Shown here: positions 17,112 to 25,848 of the stretch, in pieces | How positions within the stretch are numbered: the first letter of the stretch is position 1 | Layout: every line of letters begins with the position of its first letter | NCBI RefSeq assembly: GCF_000155615.1 | Contig: NZ_DS989915.1 | Location: forward strand, 2,458,565-2,522,564 | Length of the DNA: 64,000 nt | DNA from: Alcanivorax sp. DG881 | GTDB lineage: Bacteria; Pseudomonadota; Gammaproteobacteria; Pseudomonadales; Alcanivoracaceae | Direction of reading: 5' to 3' | Made by a program: the position numbers and the translations under genes | The notes under the pieces: model-generated | Told to the model about the DNA's origin: nothing | What the model saw: the letters and a program-made list of their open reading frames with translations, nothing else | Databases searched by the model: none

Positions 17112-17618
17112 GTGAGCCGCTTCGACGCCACCGAAAACCGCATCAACCTGACCCACCAGCGCTTTCCCGGCTACCCCCGGGAACCGGCCATGCTGGTGCG
17201 GCTGGTAAAAGCCATCTCCCAGCACGTCCATGACACCGCTAACCTGGTGCTGCGCCAGTACGGGCTCAATCACACGGACTACAACGTGCTGATGATGCTG
17301 TATGGCTGTCAGCAGGAGGGCATGACCGTCACCCAGCTGCGTGATGCGGCGGCAGAGAAGTCGGCCAACGTGACCCGGGTGTGCAATATTCTCTACGACC
17401 GGGGCTGGATGGCCCGCTTTGCCGATCCCCAGGACCGGCGCCGCGTACTGGTGTCCCTGACCCCGGAAGGGGAGGCGCTGGTGGAGCAGTTTCTGCCATC
17501 CATGTCTTCCTTGCTGAATCAGTACGGTGCCGCCTTCGATGCCCGGGAAACCGCCCAGCTGGAAAACCTGTTAAAGCGGTTGCTGGGGGTGGCCGAGCAG
17601 ATCGAGCGCGAGCTGTGA
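17112..17618 (+). CDS. MarR family regulator
   Basis: A 168-residue winged-helix regulator. The chain runs NRINLTHQRFPGYPREPAM, then YNVLMMLYGCQQEGMTVTQLRDAAAEKSANVTRVCNILYDRG, which is the helix-turn-helix and recognition helix, then DPQDRRRVLVSLTPEGEAL, the beta wing. GTG 17112 follows AGGAGG by five bases and is preferred. ATG 17085 lies inside a palindromic operator. The FUSC transporter gene starts ten bases downstream, so the regulator most likely represses its own efflux operon and responds to an aromatic or phenolic ligand. Confidence 0.9.
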   Translation: MSRFDATENRINLTHQRFPGYPREPAMLVRLVKAISQHVHDTANLVLRQYGLNHTDYNVLMMLYGCQQEGMTVTQLRDAAAEKSANVTRVCNILYDRGWMARFADPQDRRRVLVSLTPEGEALVEQFLPSMSSLLNQYGAAFDARETAQLENLLKRLLGVAEQIEREL

Positions 17619-17628
17619 GCGCGCCAGC

Positions 17629-19737
17629 ATGAATGCCAGGCAGGAGACCGCCTCGCCCCGACCATGGCTGATGGACCAGTTACGCGAAACCGCACTGGAC
17701 TGGCTCTACGTGGGCAAGGCGCTGCTGGCCATTTTTATCGGTGGCTGGCTGGCCATGCGCATGGACCTGCAGCAACCGGCCACCACCATGATGACGGTGG
17801 CGCTGGTGATGCACCCGGCCAGTGGCATGGTGCTGGCGAAAAGTTTCTACCGGGCCATGGGCACCCTGGTGGGCTGTGGCGTGGCTATCGCGCTGGTGGG
17901 CCTGTTCCCGCAGCAGCGTGAACTGTTGCTGGTGGGCATGGCCCTGTGGATTGGTCTGTGCGCCGCCGGGGCGTCCCTGTATCGCAACTTCATGTCCTAC
18001 GGTTTTGTGCTGTCTGGCTATACCGTGGCCATCGTGGTGCTGCCGGTGGTGCAGCATCCGCTGGGGCTGTTTGATTCGGCGGTGATGCGGGTCAGTGAAG
18101 TGATGCTGGGCATTCTGGTGGCCGGGTTGGTGGGGGATGTGCTGTTTCCCCAGCGGTTGCGCATGGCCCTGCGCCAGCAATTGGCCGATCAATACAGCGG
18201 TTTTCTGGCGTTTGTGCGCGGCAGCCTGGGCGGCGTGCTGGCCCGTGAGGCGCTGGAAGAGGCTCACATGCGGTTTGTTGGCGAGACCATTCAGGTGGAA
18301 AACTTGCGCAGCTCCGTGGTGTTCGAGGATGCCGGGGTGCGGGCGCACAGCCCGCGTCTGCGCCAGCTCAACCAGCATTTCATGGAGGTCTCCACCAGCT
18401 ACCAGACCCTGCACCATCTGATGAACCGCATGCATGCGCCCCACCACCGGGACACCCGCGACCGCTTGAGGCAATTGTGCGTGTTTACCGCCACTGCGCT
18501 GCAAGGGGATTGTCAGCCCAGCCCGGAGGCTGCGGCGCGGCTGTCGCTGGCGTTGCAACAGACCGAGCGGGTATTGCCCGGCAAGATCCGTGAGCAGCGT
18601 CAGGGGCTGACCTCGCATCGGGAATTACTGGATTTCGATACCGGCGCCGAACTGCTGGGCCGTTGTCTGCAGGAATTACGGGCCTATGTGCAGGCCTATG
18701 CGGTGTTGCGTCGCCCCGGTGTGGCCACGGCGGCGGAGAAAGAGGTGGTGTTTCAGCATGGTAATGACCGCCTGGGCGCGCTGGTGAGTGGGGTGCGGGC
18801 CACGGCAACCATGCTGGTGATGGGCAGTTTCTGGATTCTGTCCGGCTGGGTGCATGGGGGCAGTGCCATGATGCTGGCCACGATCTTCACCGGCCTGTTT
18901 GCCAGCGCGCCAAACCCGTCGGCGGTGGTGCGCCAGATTACCCTGGGCTTTGCCACTGGCATGCCGCTGGTGTTCCTTTGTCAGTTCCTGGTGCTCACCC
19001 ACATGGACGGTTTCGGGTTGATGGTGGCCGGCACCGTGCCGTTTCTGCTCACCGGGCTGTACCTCACCACCCGGCCGACGCTGGCCGGCTATGGCACCGG
19101 TTATGTGCTCAGTTTTATCTACCTGCTGAATCTGCACAGCCCGATGACGTTTGACCCGGTGTATGTGGCCAACGAGGCGATCAGCCAGATTGGCGGGGTG
19201 CTGGCGGTAGCTGTGGCCTTCAGCCTGTTCGGCAATGCCTCCAGCAATGGCTGGTTGCGACATCGGTTGTTGCGCCAGCTGCGGTATCAGGTGGCCCGTG
19301 CCTGCGAGGCGCCGCTGAACGGGTTACGCCACCGCCTGGAAAGCGCCACTCGGGATCTGTTCATGCAGATCATGGTACATGCCGGGCCGCGCGCCCGTGA
19401 CTGGTTGCCCTGGGCGTTGTCGGTGCATGAAACCGGCCGGGCGGTGGTGGAATTACGGCGCCGGTATATCGCCCTGCCGCTGGCCGAACAGGCGGCTGTT
19501 GCTGCGGTGCTGGAGGCCTTCGCCCGCCTTTATCGCGGTGATGCGGGCAAGCAGGACGTTGCTCACCAGAGTGCATTGCTGGCGCTGGATACGGCCATGG
19601 TCACGGTGACGGACCGCCCTGCCCTGCGCCAGCTGCACTTGCTGCGTCTGGCCTTGCTGGATAACGGCTCGGTGCTGGTGGCGACGCCGACGCCCAATTT
19701 CCATTCGCATCAGGAGGAGGCGCCCCATGCCCCGTGA
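17629..19737 (+). CDS. FUSC/AaeB family aromatic-acid efflux permease
   Basis: A 702-residue inner-membrane protein with two blocks of transmembrane helices separated by long soluble parts, the architecture of FUSC/AaeB proteins that export p-hydroxybenzoate-like acids. The first block (AIFIGGWLAMRMDLQQPATTMMTVALVMHP) is characteristic. The second begins about residue 390 (TATMLVMGSFWILSGWVHGGSAMMLATIF). It follows the MarR gene and overlaps the small DUF1656 gene by 11 bases. With the DUF1656 protein and the HlyD-like adaptor it forms a complete AaeB-X-A-like set. The real substrate is not shown by the sequence. Confidence 0.9.
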   Translation: MNARQETASPRPWLMDQLRETALDWLYVGKALLAIFIGGWLAMRMDLQQPATTMMTVALVMHPASGMVLAKSFYRAMGTLVGCGVAIALVGLFPQQRELLLVGMALWIGLCAAGASLYRNFMSYGFVLSGYTVAIVVLPVVQHPLGLFDSAVMRVSEVMLGILVAGLVGDVLFPQRLRMALRQQLADQYSGFLAFVRGSLGGVLAREALEEAHMRFVGETIQVENLRSSVVFEDAGVRAHSPRLRQLNQHFMEVSTSYQTLHHLMNRMHAPHHRDTRDRLRQLCVFTATALQGDCQPSPEAAARLSLALQQTERVLPGKIREQRQGLTSHRELLDFDTGAELLGRCLQELRAYVQAYAVLRRPGVATAAEKEVVFQHGNDRLGALVSGVRATATMLVMGSFWILSGWVHGGSAMMLATIFTGLFASAPNPSAVVRQITLGFATGMPLVFLCQFLVLTHMDGFGLMVAGTVPFLLTGLYLTTRPTLAGYGTGYVLSFIYLLNLHSPMTFDPVYVANEAISQIGGVLAVAVAFSLFGNASSNGWLRHRLLRQLRYQVARACEAPLNGLRHRLESATRDLFMQIMVHAGPRARDWLPWALSVHETGRAVVELRRRYIALPLAEQAAVAAVLEAFARLYRGDAGKQDVAHQSALLALDTAMVTVTDRPALRQLHLLRLALLDNGSVLVATPTPNFHSHQEEAPHAP

Positions 19738-19927
19738 AATTGCCGTGCTGGATGCCTTGGTGCCCAGCCTGTTGCTGGTGTTCGTCTTTAGCTTGTTGCT
19801 GCAGTGGGCGGTGGACTGGGTGGGCGGCCGCTATGGCTTGTACCGCTATGTCTGGCACCCGCCCTTGTTCCGGGTAGCGGTGTTTTTCTGCTGTTTCGGT
19901 GGCCTCGGGCTGCTGGCCATGCAGTGA
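19727..19927 (+). CDS. DUF1656 (AaeX-like) small membrane protein
   Basis: A 66-residue protein with two hydrophobic helices (LVPSLLLVFVFSLLLQWAV and FRVAVFFCCFGGLGLLAM) joined by GGRYGLYRYVWHPPLF. This is the usual DUF1656 layout, found between AaeB-type and AaeA-type genes. AGGAGG sits upstream inside the end of the permease gene, with which it overlaps by 11 bases. It probably assists the efflux complex. Confidence 0.88.
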   Translation: MPREIAVLDALVPSLLLVFVFSLLLQWAVDWVGGRYGLYRYVWHPPLFRVAVFFCCFGGLGLLAMQ

Positions 19928-19955
19928 GGAAAGTAAGGACGGAGGAGAGAGAACC

Positions 19956-20945
19956 ATGACAACCCAATCCCTGATTCGGGCCTCGGTCACCCTGTTTATG
20001 GTGGCGCTGGCCGCCTTGCTGGCCTGGGCCCTGTGGCAGCACTACATGTATTCCCCCTGGACCCGGGATGGCCGGGTGCGGGCGCGGGTGGTGCAGGTGG
20101 CGCCGGATGTGTCCGGGCTGGTCACCGAGGTGGCCGTGGCTGACAACCAGACCGTGCAGCAGGGCGATCTGTTGTTCGTGATCGACCGCAGCCGTTACCG
20201 GAATGCCCTGCAGCAGGCGGAAGCGGACCAGCGCGCCGCCGAAGCGGCAGCCCGTGCTGCCGGGGCGGATATTCGTGCTGCTCAGGCCAGCGCGGCCAAG
20301 GCACGAGCCGAGTTTGCCATGCGTCAGGCGGAATCCCGGCGCCGGGATCGTATCGCTGAAGCGGTGTCCCGGGAGGTGCGCGATAACGCCCACAGTAACG
20401 CCGATGCGGCCCAGGCCCAGCTACAGGCAGCCCAGGCCAGCCATCAACGGGCCACCGCCAGCCAGCAGCAATTACTGGCGCGCTTGCAGCAGGCCAATGC
20501 GGCCCTGGCGCTGGCGCAGCTGAACCTGGAGCGCACCCAAGTACGCGCCCCGGTGGACGGTTACGTCACCAACCTGGAACTGTATCCGGGCGATTATGCC
20601 CACGCCGGGCAGGCGCACATGGCATTGATCGATCGCCATGATTTCTGGGTGTACGGCTACTTCGAGGAAACCAAGCTGCCCAATGTGCATGTGGGCGATG
20701 CGGTGCAGGTGCGCCTGCTCAGCGGTATCCGCGCCCGGGGCACGGTGGACAGCATTGCCCACGGTATTGCCGACCGGGATAACCCCACCGGCGCCAACCT
20801 GCTGGCAGACGTGAACCCCACCTTTAACTGGGTGCGCCTGGCCCAGCGGGTGCCGGTGCGGGTGTCGATTGATGCAGACAGCCTGCCCGAGGGCACCGTG
20901 CTGGCGGCGGGAATGACCGCCACCTTGACCCTGAATCCGTCCTGA
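19956..20945 (+). CDS. HlyD/AaeA-like efflux adaptor
   Basis: A 329-residue membrane fusion protein. One N-terminal helix (LFMVALAALLAWALWQHY) anchors it to the inner membrane. A biotinyl-lipoyl-like half follows (RARVVQVAPDVSGLVTEVAVADNQTVQQGD), then a long alanine- and glutamine-rich coiled-coil hairpin (residues ~80-190), then LERTQVRAPVDGYVTNLELYPGDY. It would bridge the FUSC permease to an outer-membrane channel. GGAGG lies about ten bases before ATG 19956. It is the last gene of the marR-aaeBXA-like operon. No outer-membrane partner is encoded here. Confidence 0.9.
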   Translation: MTTQSLIRASVTLFMVALAALLAWALWQHYMYSPWTRDGRVRARVVQVAPDVSGLVTEVAVADNQTVQQGDLLFVIDRSRYRNALQQAEADQRAAEAAARAAGADIRAAQASAAKARAEFAMRQAESRRRDRIAEAVSREVRDNAHSNADAAQAQLQAAQASHQRATASQQQLLARLQQANAALALAQLNLERTQVRAPVDGYVTNLELYPGDYAHAGQAHMALIDRHDFWVYGYFEETKLPNVHVGDAVQVRLLSGIRARGTVDSIAHGIADRDNPTGANLLADVNPTFNWVRLAQRVPVRVSIDADSLPEGTVLAAGMTATLTLNPS

Positions 20946-21097
20946 AGCGGGCGTCAGTGGTAGGAGAAAACCGGGCGGGGCAGATAATTGCACGCCGCTT
21001 AACCGGAAAAATCAGCCTGGCAGCGGGTAACTGAAGGTCGTTCATTGCGTCAAGGTTGCGTGAAGGTGAACATGAAACGACCGTACGAGGACGAGTC

Positions 21098-21823
21098 ATG
21101 TTACCCGAAGAAATCAAACACAAGCTGGCCACTCTGTCCCGCCCGGGGTGGCGTCCCCGAGTTGGCCCGGCCGTGCCGGGCGCACGGTCCAAGTTTGGCG
21201 GCTCGCCATTGCTGAAGGCGGACGAATCCTGGCCCTGCTGTGGCCACTGTCATCAGCCCATGCAGTTGTTTGTGCAACTCGACTCCCAGGACCTGCCGGT
21301 GGATGCCCGCACGGGGTTCGGCGACGGGGTGTTGCAGGTGTTTTACTGCACCAACGGAGAAGAAGACTGTGAAGTGCTGGGGCATGCGCACCTGCCCTTC
21401 TCTGATGCCAGCCTGGTGCGGATGATTCCCCGTCAGCAGGCCGATGGTTTTGATGCCCTGCCGGTGGGCATACCGGATGCGTTTGTCGAGCAGGCGCTGA
21501 CCGGCTGGCAGTGCATGGTGGATTTTCCTGATCGTCAGGAAACGGTGGCCATCAATGAGTATGTGCCGGATGGCATGGTCGCCCTGCTCCAGGCCCACCG
21601 CCCTGCCCCGCATGCGGGCGATAAATTTCTTGGCTGGCCTCACTGGGTGACGGACGTGGACTACCCGCCCTGTTCCTGTTGCAAAAAACCCATGAAATTT
21701 ATTTTTCAGATTGATTCCACCGACACCCTGCCCTTCTGGTTTGGAAACAGCGGTTGTGCCTATGTTTTCCAGTGTGAAAACAATCCGCAGGTGTTAACCA
21801 TGAGCTGGGAAAGTCGGCCCTGA
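21098..21823 (+). CDS. DUF1963-like protein with two CxxC motifs
   Basis: A 241-residue cytosolic protein resembling DUF1963 (YwqG-like) proteins. It shows an internal duplication: WPCCGHCHQPMQLFVQLDS near residue 45 and YPPCSCCKKPMKFIFQIDS near 190 share the pattern CxxCxxPM followed by QxDS. The paired cysteines could bind zinc. GAGGA lies about seven bases before ATG 21098. Upstream in-frame starts lack a ribosome site. It is convergent with the mmsR-like gene. No cellular role is known to me. Confidence 0.7.
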   Translation: MLPEEIKHKLATLSRPGWRPRVGPAVPGARSKFGGSPLLKADESWPCCGHCHQPMQLFVQLDSQDLPVDARTGFGDGVLQVFYCTNGEEDCEVLGHAHLPFSDASLVRMIPRQQADGFDALPVGIPDAFVEQALTGWQCMVDFPDRQETVAINEYVPDGMVALLQAHRPAPHAGDKFLGWPHWVTDVDYPPCSCCKKPMKFIFQIDSTDTLPFWFGNSGCAYVFQCENNPQVLTMSWESRP

Positions 21824-21849
21824 AAATTTAAAAATAGTTTCCTTTTTTA

Positions 21850-22758
21850 TCAGTTTTTTCCTCTCTCCTGGCGGTATTGCTGCGGCGAAACGCGCATCAC
21901 TTTCTTGAACAGCCGGGAAAAATAATAGGGATCGTCGTACCCCAGCTGCAGCGCGATGGCGGCCACGCTGTGCTCGCTGATATCCAGCAGGTAGCAGGCA
22001 TGACTTACCTTGATACGCTGAAATGCCTGCATGGGGGTTTGCCCGGTCTGGCGTTTATATTCACGGATAAAATGGTAGCGGGATAAATCGCTGGTGGCGG
22101 CGATCAGCGCATCCAGGCTGAGGCGCCGGGCGATGGCCGTTTGCAGGTAACTGTTTACCCGATTCACATCCAGGGTGGCATGGCGTACCTGGTGCTGGCG
22201 GCGCATCAGGGCTGCGTAGGCGAGCAGGCTGCGCAGCAGATTGGCCGCATACATCAGGTGTTCCGGCTGGGTGTTGGTGGCCGCGGCCATCAGGGTCTGA
22301 AAATCCTCCGCCAGCCGTGAGTGCACCCCCACATTGACCTTGCGGATACCGCTTTGTGGTTGCCCGGCAATTTCGTCGAAATACGCCTGTACCTCATGCC
22401 CGCCCAGATGCACCCAGTAAATACTCCAGGGCTGCTGGGGGTTTGCCTGATAGTGATGGGCCAGCCCGGCGGGAAACAGCAATAGCTCACCGGCTTCCAC
22501 CGGTTGGCTCTGGCCCTCGTACGTCACTGTCCCGGCCCCGGCCACACAGTAGATCAGCAGATCATCGGCGGGTTGCTGGCGTGCCATGCGATGACCATGA
22601 GCCTGGGGATAAAATCCCACCCCATGGGGCATGCAGCCTGCGCAAAGTGGGTGCTGGCTGACACTGGACAGTACCGCAGGCGGGATCACGGTACGCTGCC
22701 CGCTGGCGGGCAGCGGCCAGCGTGACGTTTCTGCTGTTTGGCGTTGTTCGCTCATCAT
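21850..22758 (-). CDS. mmsR: AraC family regulator, MmsR-like
   Basis: About 302 residues. An N-terminal cupin sensor ([34 protein letters not shown]) is followed by two helix-turn-helix units of the AraC type ([31 protein letters not shown], then [33 protein letters not shown]). It is divergent from mmsA, which matches mmsR-mmsAB in Pseudomonas, where MmsR activates valine catabolism. The start is uncertain: ATGs at 22758, 22755 and 22803 are possible, and none has a clear ribosome site. The inducer is probably a valine catabolite, by analogy. Confidence 0.82.
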   Translation of the reverse strand: MMSEQRQTAETSRWPLPASGQRTVIPPAVLSSVSQHPLCAGCMPHGVGFYPQAHGHRMARQQPADDLLIYCVAGAGTVTYEGQSQPVEAGELLLFPAGLAHHYQANPQQPWSIYWVHLGGHEVQAYFDEIAGQPQSGIRKVNVGVHSRLAEDFQTLMAAATNTQPEHLMYAANLLRSLLAYAALMRRQHQVRHATLDVNRVNSYLQTAIARRLSLDALIAATSDLSRYHFIREYKRQTGQTPMQAFQRIKVSHACYLLDISEHSVAAIALQLGYDDPYYFSRLFKKVMRVSPQQYRQERGKN

Positions 22759-22891
22759 AAACAGCAATATAGTCCATCTGACGATAAAAGTGGCTATCTG
22801 CATGGCAGATAGGCTGTGCTACAACAGGGTACGCAGACACGCTCCACGCTGGCACACCCAGCCCGGAGCCAGAAAAAGGATGGAGAACCCG

Positions 22892-24391
22892 ATGGCCCAC
22901 CAATTACCCTTGCTGATTAATGGCGAATTTGTTGCCAGCCAGACTGACCAGTGGATTGCGGTAACCAACCCGGCCACCCAGGAAACCCTGTGCGAAGCCC
23001 CGGCGGCTACCGCTGGAGAAATGGAGCAGGCCATTGCGGCGGGCAAGGCCGCGTTCCAGACCTGGAAAGAAGTGCCGGTGTCCGAACGCGCCCGCTTGAT
23101 GCTGCGCTATCAGGCGCTGCTGAAAGAGCACCACGACGAGATCGCCGAAATCCTCAGCCAGGAAACCGGCAAGACCTTCGAGGACGCCAAAGGGGATGTG
23201 TGGCGTGGCATCGAAGTGGCGGAGCAGGCCGCCAATATCGCCTCGCTGATGATGGGCGAAACCGTGGAAAACGTGGCCCGCAGCATCGACACCCATTCCT
23301 GGACCCAGCCACTGGGCGTGTGTGCGGGGATCACCCCGTTCAACTTCCCGGCCATGATTCCCCTGTGGATGTTCCCGCTGGCCATCGCCGCGGGTAACAC
23401 CTTTGTGCTCAAGCCTTCCGAGCAAGACCCGATGACCCCGAACCGGCTAGCCGAACTGTTTCAGGAAGCCGGCGCAGCGCCGGGCCTGCTGCAGGTGGTG
23501 CACGGTGGCAAGGAGCAGGTGGATACCCTGCTGTCGCACCCGGACATCAAGGCGGTGTCGTTCGTGGGCTCGGTGCCGGTGGGGCAGCACGTGTACCGCA
23601 CTGCCACCGACAATATGAAGCGCGCGCAGTGCTTTGCCGGCGCCAAGAACCACATGGTGATCATGCCCGATGCCAATAAGGAGCAGGTGGTCAGCAGCCT
23701 GGTGGGATCGTCCTGCGGGGCGGCAGGGCAGCGTTGCATGGCCATCAGCGTGGCAGTGTTTGTCGGCGATTCCAAAGCCTGGATCGACGAGCTGGCCAGC
23801 CAGTTTGCCCAGATTCGCCCCGGCGCCTGGAACGACCCGGAGGCCGCGTACGGCCCACAGATCAGCCCGGCGGCCAAGCAGCGGGTGTTGAAAATGATCG
23901 AGCAGGGCAAGCAGGAAGGTGCCACCTGTTTGCTGGATGGGTCTGACTGTACCGTGGAAGGATTGCCGGACGGCAACTGGGTCGGGCCGACGCTGTTTAC
24001 CGATGTGACCGCGGAGATGTCCATCTATCGGGAAGAAATTTTCGGCCCGGTGTTGTGCTGCGTCTGCGTGGACTCGCTGGATGAGGCCCTCGAACTGGTC
24101 AACAACAGCCCTTACGGCAACGGTACTTCCATCTTTACTGCCAATGGCGCCGCCGCGCGGAAATACCAGCACGAAGTGGAAGTAGGGCAGGTGGGAATCA
24201 ATGTGCCGATCCCGGTGCCGCTGCCGTTCTTCAGCTTCACCGGTTGGAAAGGATCGTTCTACGGTGATCAGCACGCTTACGGCAAGCAGGGTGTGCGTTT
24301 CTATACGGAAACCAAGACCGTCACCAGCCGCTGGTTCGATTCGGATATTCCGGCGGCAGCAGGGCCGAATATGAGCATTAATTTGAAATGA
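22892..24391 (+). CDS. mmsA: Methylmalonate-semialdehyde dehydrogenase (CoA-acylating)
   Basis: A 499-residue NAD-dependent aldehyde dehydrogenase that oxidises methylmalonate semialdehyde to propionyl-CoA, or malonate semialdehyde to acetyl-CoA, in valine breakdown. It begins [27 protein letters not shown], near residue 150, is the MmsA signature. [16 protein letters not shown] holds the catalytic Cys at about 282. ATG 22892 has GGAG seven bases upstream and gives a standard length. ATG 22880 is also in frame. The acyl-CoA dehydrogenase and mmsB follow downstream, and the AraC gene is divergent. Confidence 0.94.
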   Translation: MAHQLPLLINGEFVASQTDQWIAVTNPATQETLCEAPAATAGEMEQAIAAGKAAFQTWKEVPVSERARLMLRYQALLKEHHDEIAEILSQETGKTFEDAKGDVWRGIEVAEQAANIASLMMGETVENVARSIDTHSWTQPLGVCAGITPFNFPAMIPLWMFPLAIAAGNTFVLKPSEQDPMTPNRLAELFQEAGAAPGLLQVVHGGKEQVDTLLSHPDIKAVSFVGSVPVGQHVYRTATDNMKRAQCFAGAKNHMVIMPDANKEQVVSSLVGSSCGAAGQRCMAISVAVFVGDSKAWIDELASQFAQIRPGAWNDPEAAYGPQISPAAKQRVLKMIEQGKQEGATCLLDGSDCTVEGLPDGNWVGPTLFTDVTAEMSIYREEIFGPVLCCVCVDSLDEALELVNNSPYGNGTSIFTANGAAARKYQHEVEVGQVGINVPIPVPLPFFSFTGWKGSFYGDQHAYGKQGVRFYTETKTVTSRWFDSDIPAAAGPNMSINLK

Positions 24392-24420
24392 CGGCAGCGC
24401 GGAAATGGGCGAATGCCCAT

Positions 24421-24448
24421 CTCCACCATTCTGCACGGGATGGTGGAG
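24421..24448. terminator. Hairpin after mmsA
   Basis: CTCCACCAT at 24421-24429 and ATGGTGGAG at 24440-24448 form a perfect 9-bp stem with a 10-base loop, 30 bases after the mmsA stop. No T tract follows, so it may be a processing or attenuation site rather than a full terminator. Confidence 0.45.
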
Positions 24449-24474
24449 TGCCGCACTGCAAAAAGACGAATTTC

Positions 24475-24585
24475 CGTAGGAGCGTAGCAACGCCCGCAGG
24501 GCGGCCCCAAAGGGGGGCGCAGCGAAAAACGCGTTGGTGGCGCGATAGCCAACGCTGAAATCGCGCCGCCAGCGACGCTCCTACG
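24475..24585. repeat. REP-type composite palindrome
   Basis: CGTAGGAGCGT at 24475-24485 and ACGCTCCTACG at 24575-24585 are perfect 11-bp inverted ends. Inside is a second dyad, GGCGCGAT at 24539-24546 facing ATCGCGCC at 24560-24567. The GTAGGAGCG motif is typical of REP elements of Pseudomonas-like genomes. It separates mmsA from the acyl-CoA dehydrogenase gene. Confidence 0.65.
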
Positions 24586-24617
24586 GCGAAAATTGACGGT
24601 CTTGAAAGGATCAATGC

Positions 24618-25769
24618 GTGGACTTTTCTTTTACTGAAGAACAGCAGGCATTCCGGGAAACGGCACGGCAGTTTTCTGAAAAAGCGCTGGCGCCTTTCGC
24701 CGCAGAATGGGATGCCAAAAGCCTCTTCCCAAAAGACGCCATTCACGAAGCCGGGGCGTTGGGCTTCTGCTCCCTGTACTGCGATGAAGAACATGGCGGC
24801 ATGGGATTGAGTCGGCTGGATGCGGCGTTGATCTTTGAACAGCTCTCCCAGGGCTGCACCTCTACCACCGCCTTCATCACCATCCACAATATGGCCACCT
24901 GGATGCTCACCCGTTTCGGTAACGACACCACCCGAGCCCGTTGGGCCGACGTGTTAATGAGCGGTGAAAAGCTGGCGTCCTATTGCCTTACCGAACCGGG
25001 TGCCGGTTCCGATGCCGCATCGTTAAGCACCACCGCAAAAAAAGACGGCGATGATTATGTGCTGAATGGCGCCAAGGCGTTTATTTCCGGCGCGGGCGAT
25101 ACCGATATGTTGGTGTTGATGGCACGTACCGGCGGATCTGGTGCAGGGGGCATTTCCTGCTTTGCCGTGCCGGCGGATACGCCGGGCATTAGCTATGGCC
25201 GTAACGAAATGAAGATGGGCTGGAAAAGCCAGCCTACCCGGGCGGTGATTCTGGAAGACGCCCGCATTCCTGCGGACTGCCTGATCGGTGAAGAAGGGCA
25301 GGGCTTCCGTATCGCCATGGCCGGCCTGGATGGCGGGCGTATCAATATCGCCAGCTGCTCTCTGGGGGCGGCCCAGGCCGCGTTGCATCAGGCGCAGCAA
25401 TACGTGCAGGAACGCAAACAGTTTGGGCAGGCCATTGGCGATTTTCAGACCGTGCAATTTACGCTGGCCGACATGGCCACGGAATTAGTGGCGGCGCAGC
25501 AAATGGTCCGTCTGGCGGCCTGGAAACTGGATCAGAATCACAGCGATAAAAGCATGTTGTGCGCCATGGCAAAACGCCTGGCAACGGACTTGTGTTTCAA
25601 CGTCTGCAACCAGGCGCTGCAACTGCATGGTGGCTACGGCTATATCAGTGAGTATCCGCTGGAGCGTTATGTACGCGATGCGCGGGTGCACCAGATTCTG
25701 GAAGGCACCAATGAAATCATGCGTGTGATCATCGCGCGCAATGTGCTGAAAGATTTATCTTTTTTATAA
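24618..25769 (+). CDS. Acyl-CoA dehydrogenase, probably isobutyryl-CoA dehydrogenase
   Basis: A 383-residue FAD enzyme predicted to desaturate isobutyryl-CoA to methacrylyl-CoA. CLTEPGAGSDAASLSTTA is the first family signature. QFGQAIGDFQTVQFTLADMATEL is the central helix region, and QALQLHGGYGYISEYPLERYVRDARVHQILEGTNEIMR contains the second signature and a candidate catalytic Glu in ILEGTNE. GTG 24618 follows AAAGGA by nine bases. Its place between mmsA and mmsB argues for a branched-chain substrate. A short-chain specificity is possible. Confidence 0.88.
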   Translation: MDFSFTEEQQAFRETARQFSEKALAPFAAEWDAKSLFPKDAIHEAGALGFCSLYCDEEHGGMGLSRLDAALIFEQLSQGCTSTTAFITIHNMATWMLTRFGNDTTRARWADVLMSGEKLASYCLTEPGAGSDAASLSTTAKKDGDDYVLNGAKAFISGAGDTDMLVLMARTGGSGAGGISCFAVPADTPGISYGRNEMKMGWKSQPTRAVILEDARIPADCLIGEEGQGFRIAMAGLDGGRINIASCSLGAAQAALHQAQQYVQERKQFGQAIGDFQTVQFTLADMATELVAAQQMVRLAAWKLDQNHSDKSMLCAMAKRLATDLCFNVCNQALQLHGGYGYISEYPLERYVRDARVHQILEGTNEIMRVIIARNVLKDLSFL

Positions 25770-25832
25770 GAGACGCAACAAGCAACATGCTGGCACGCGT
25801 GCATCCATGGTGCCTGAAGCGTGGTGCGATAA
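25770..25832. repeat. Short palindromic word repeat before mmsB
   Basis: ACGCAACAAGCAACATGC and the following GCACGCGTGC show the same ACGCAAC/GCATGC-like words as the repeats at 2165 and 11541. The centre GCACGCGTGC is a perfect 10-bp palindrome. It sits just upstream of the mmsB ribosome site. Confidence 0.4.
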
Positions 25833-25848
25833 TGACAAGGAGTGCGCT

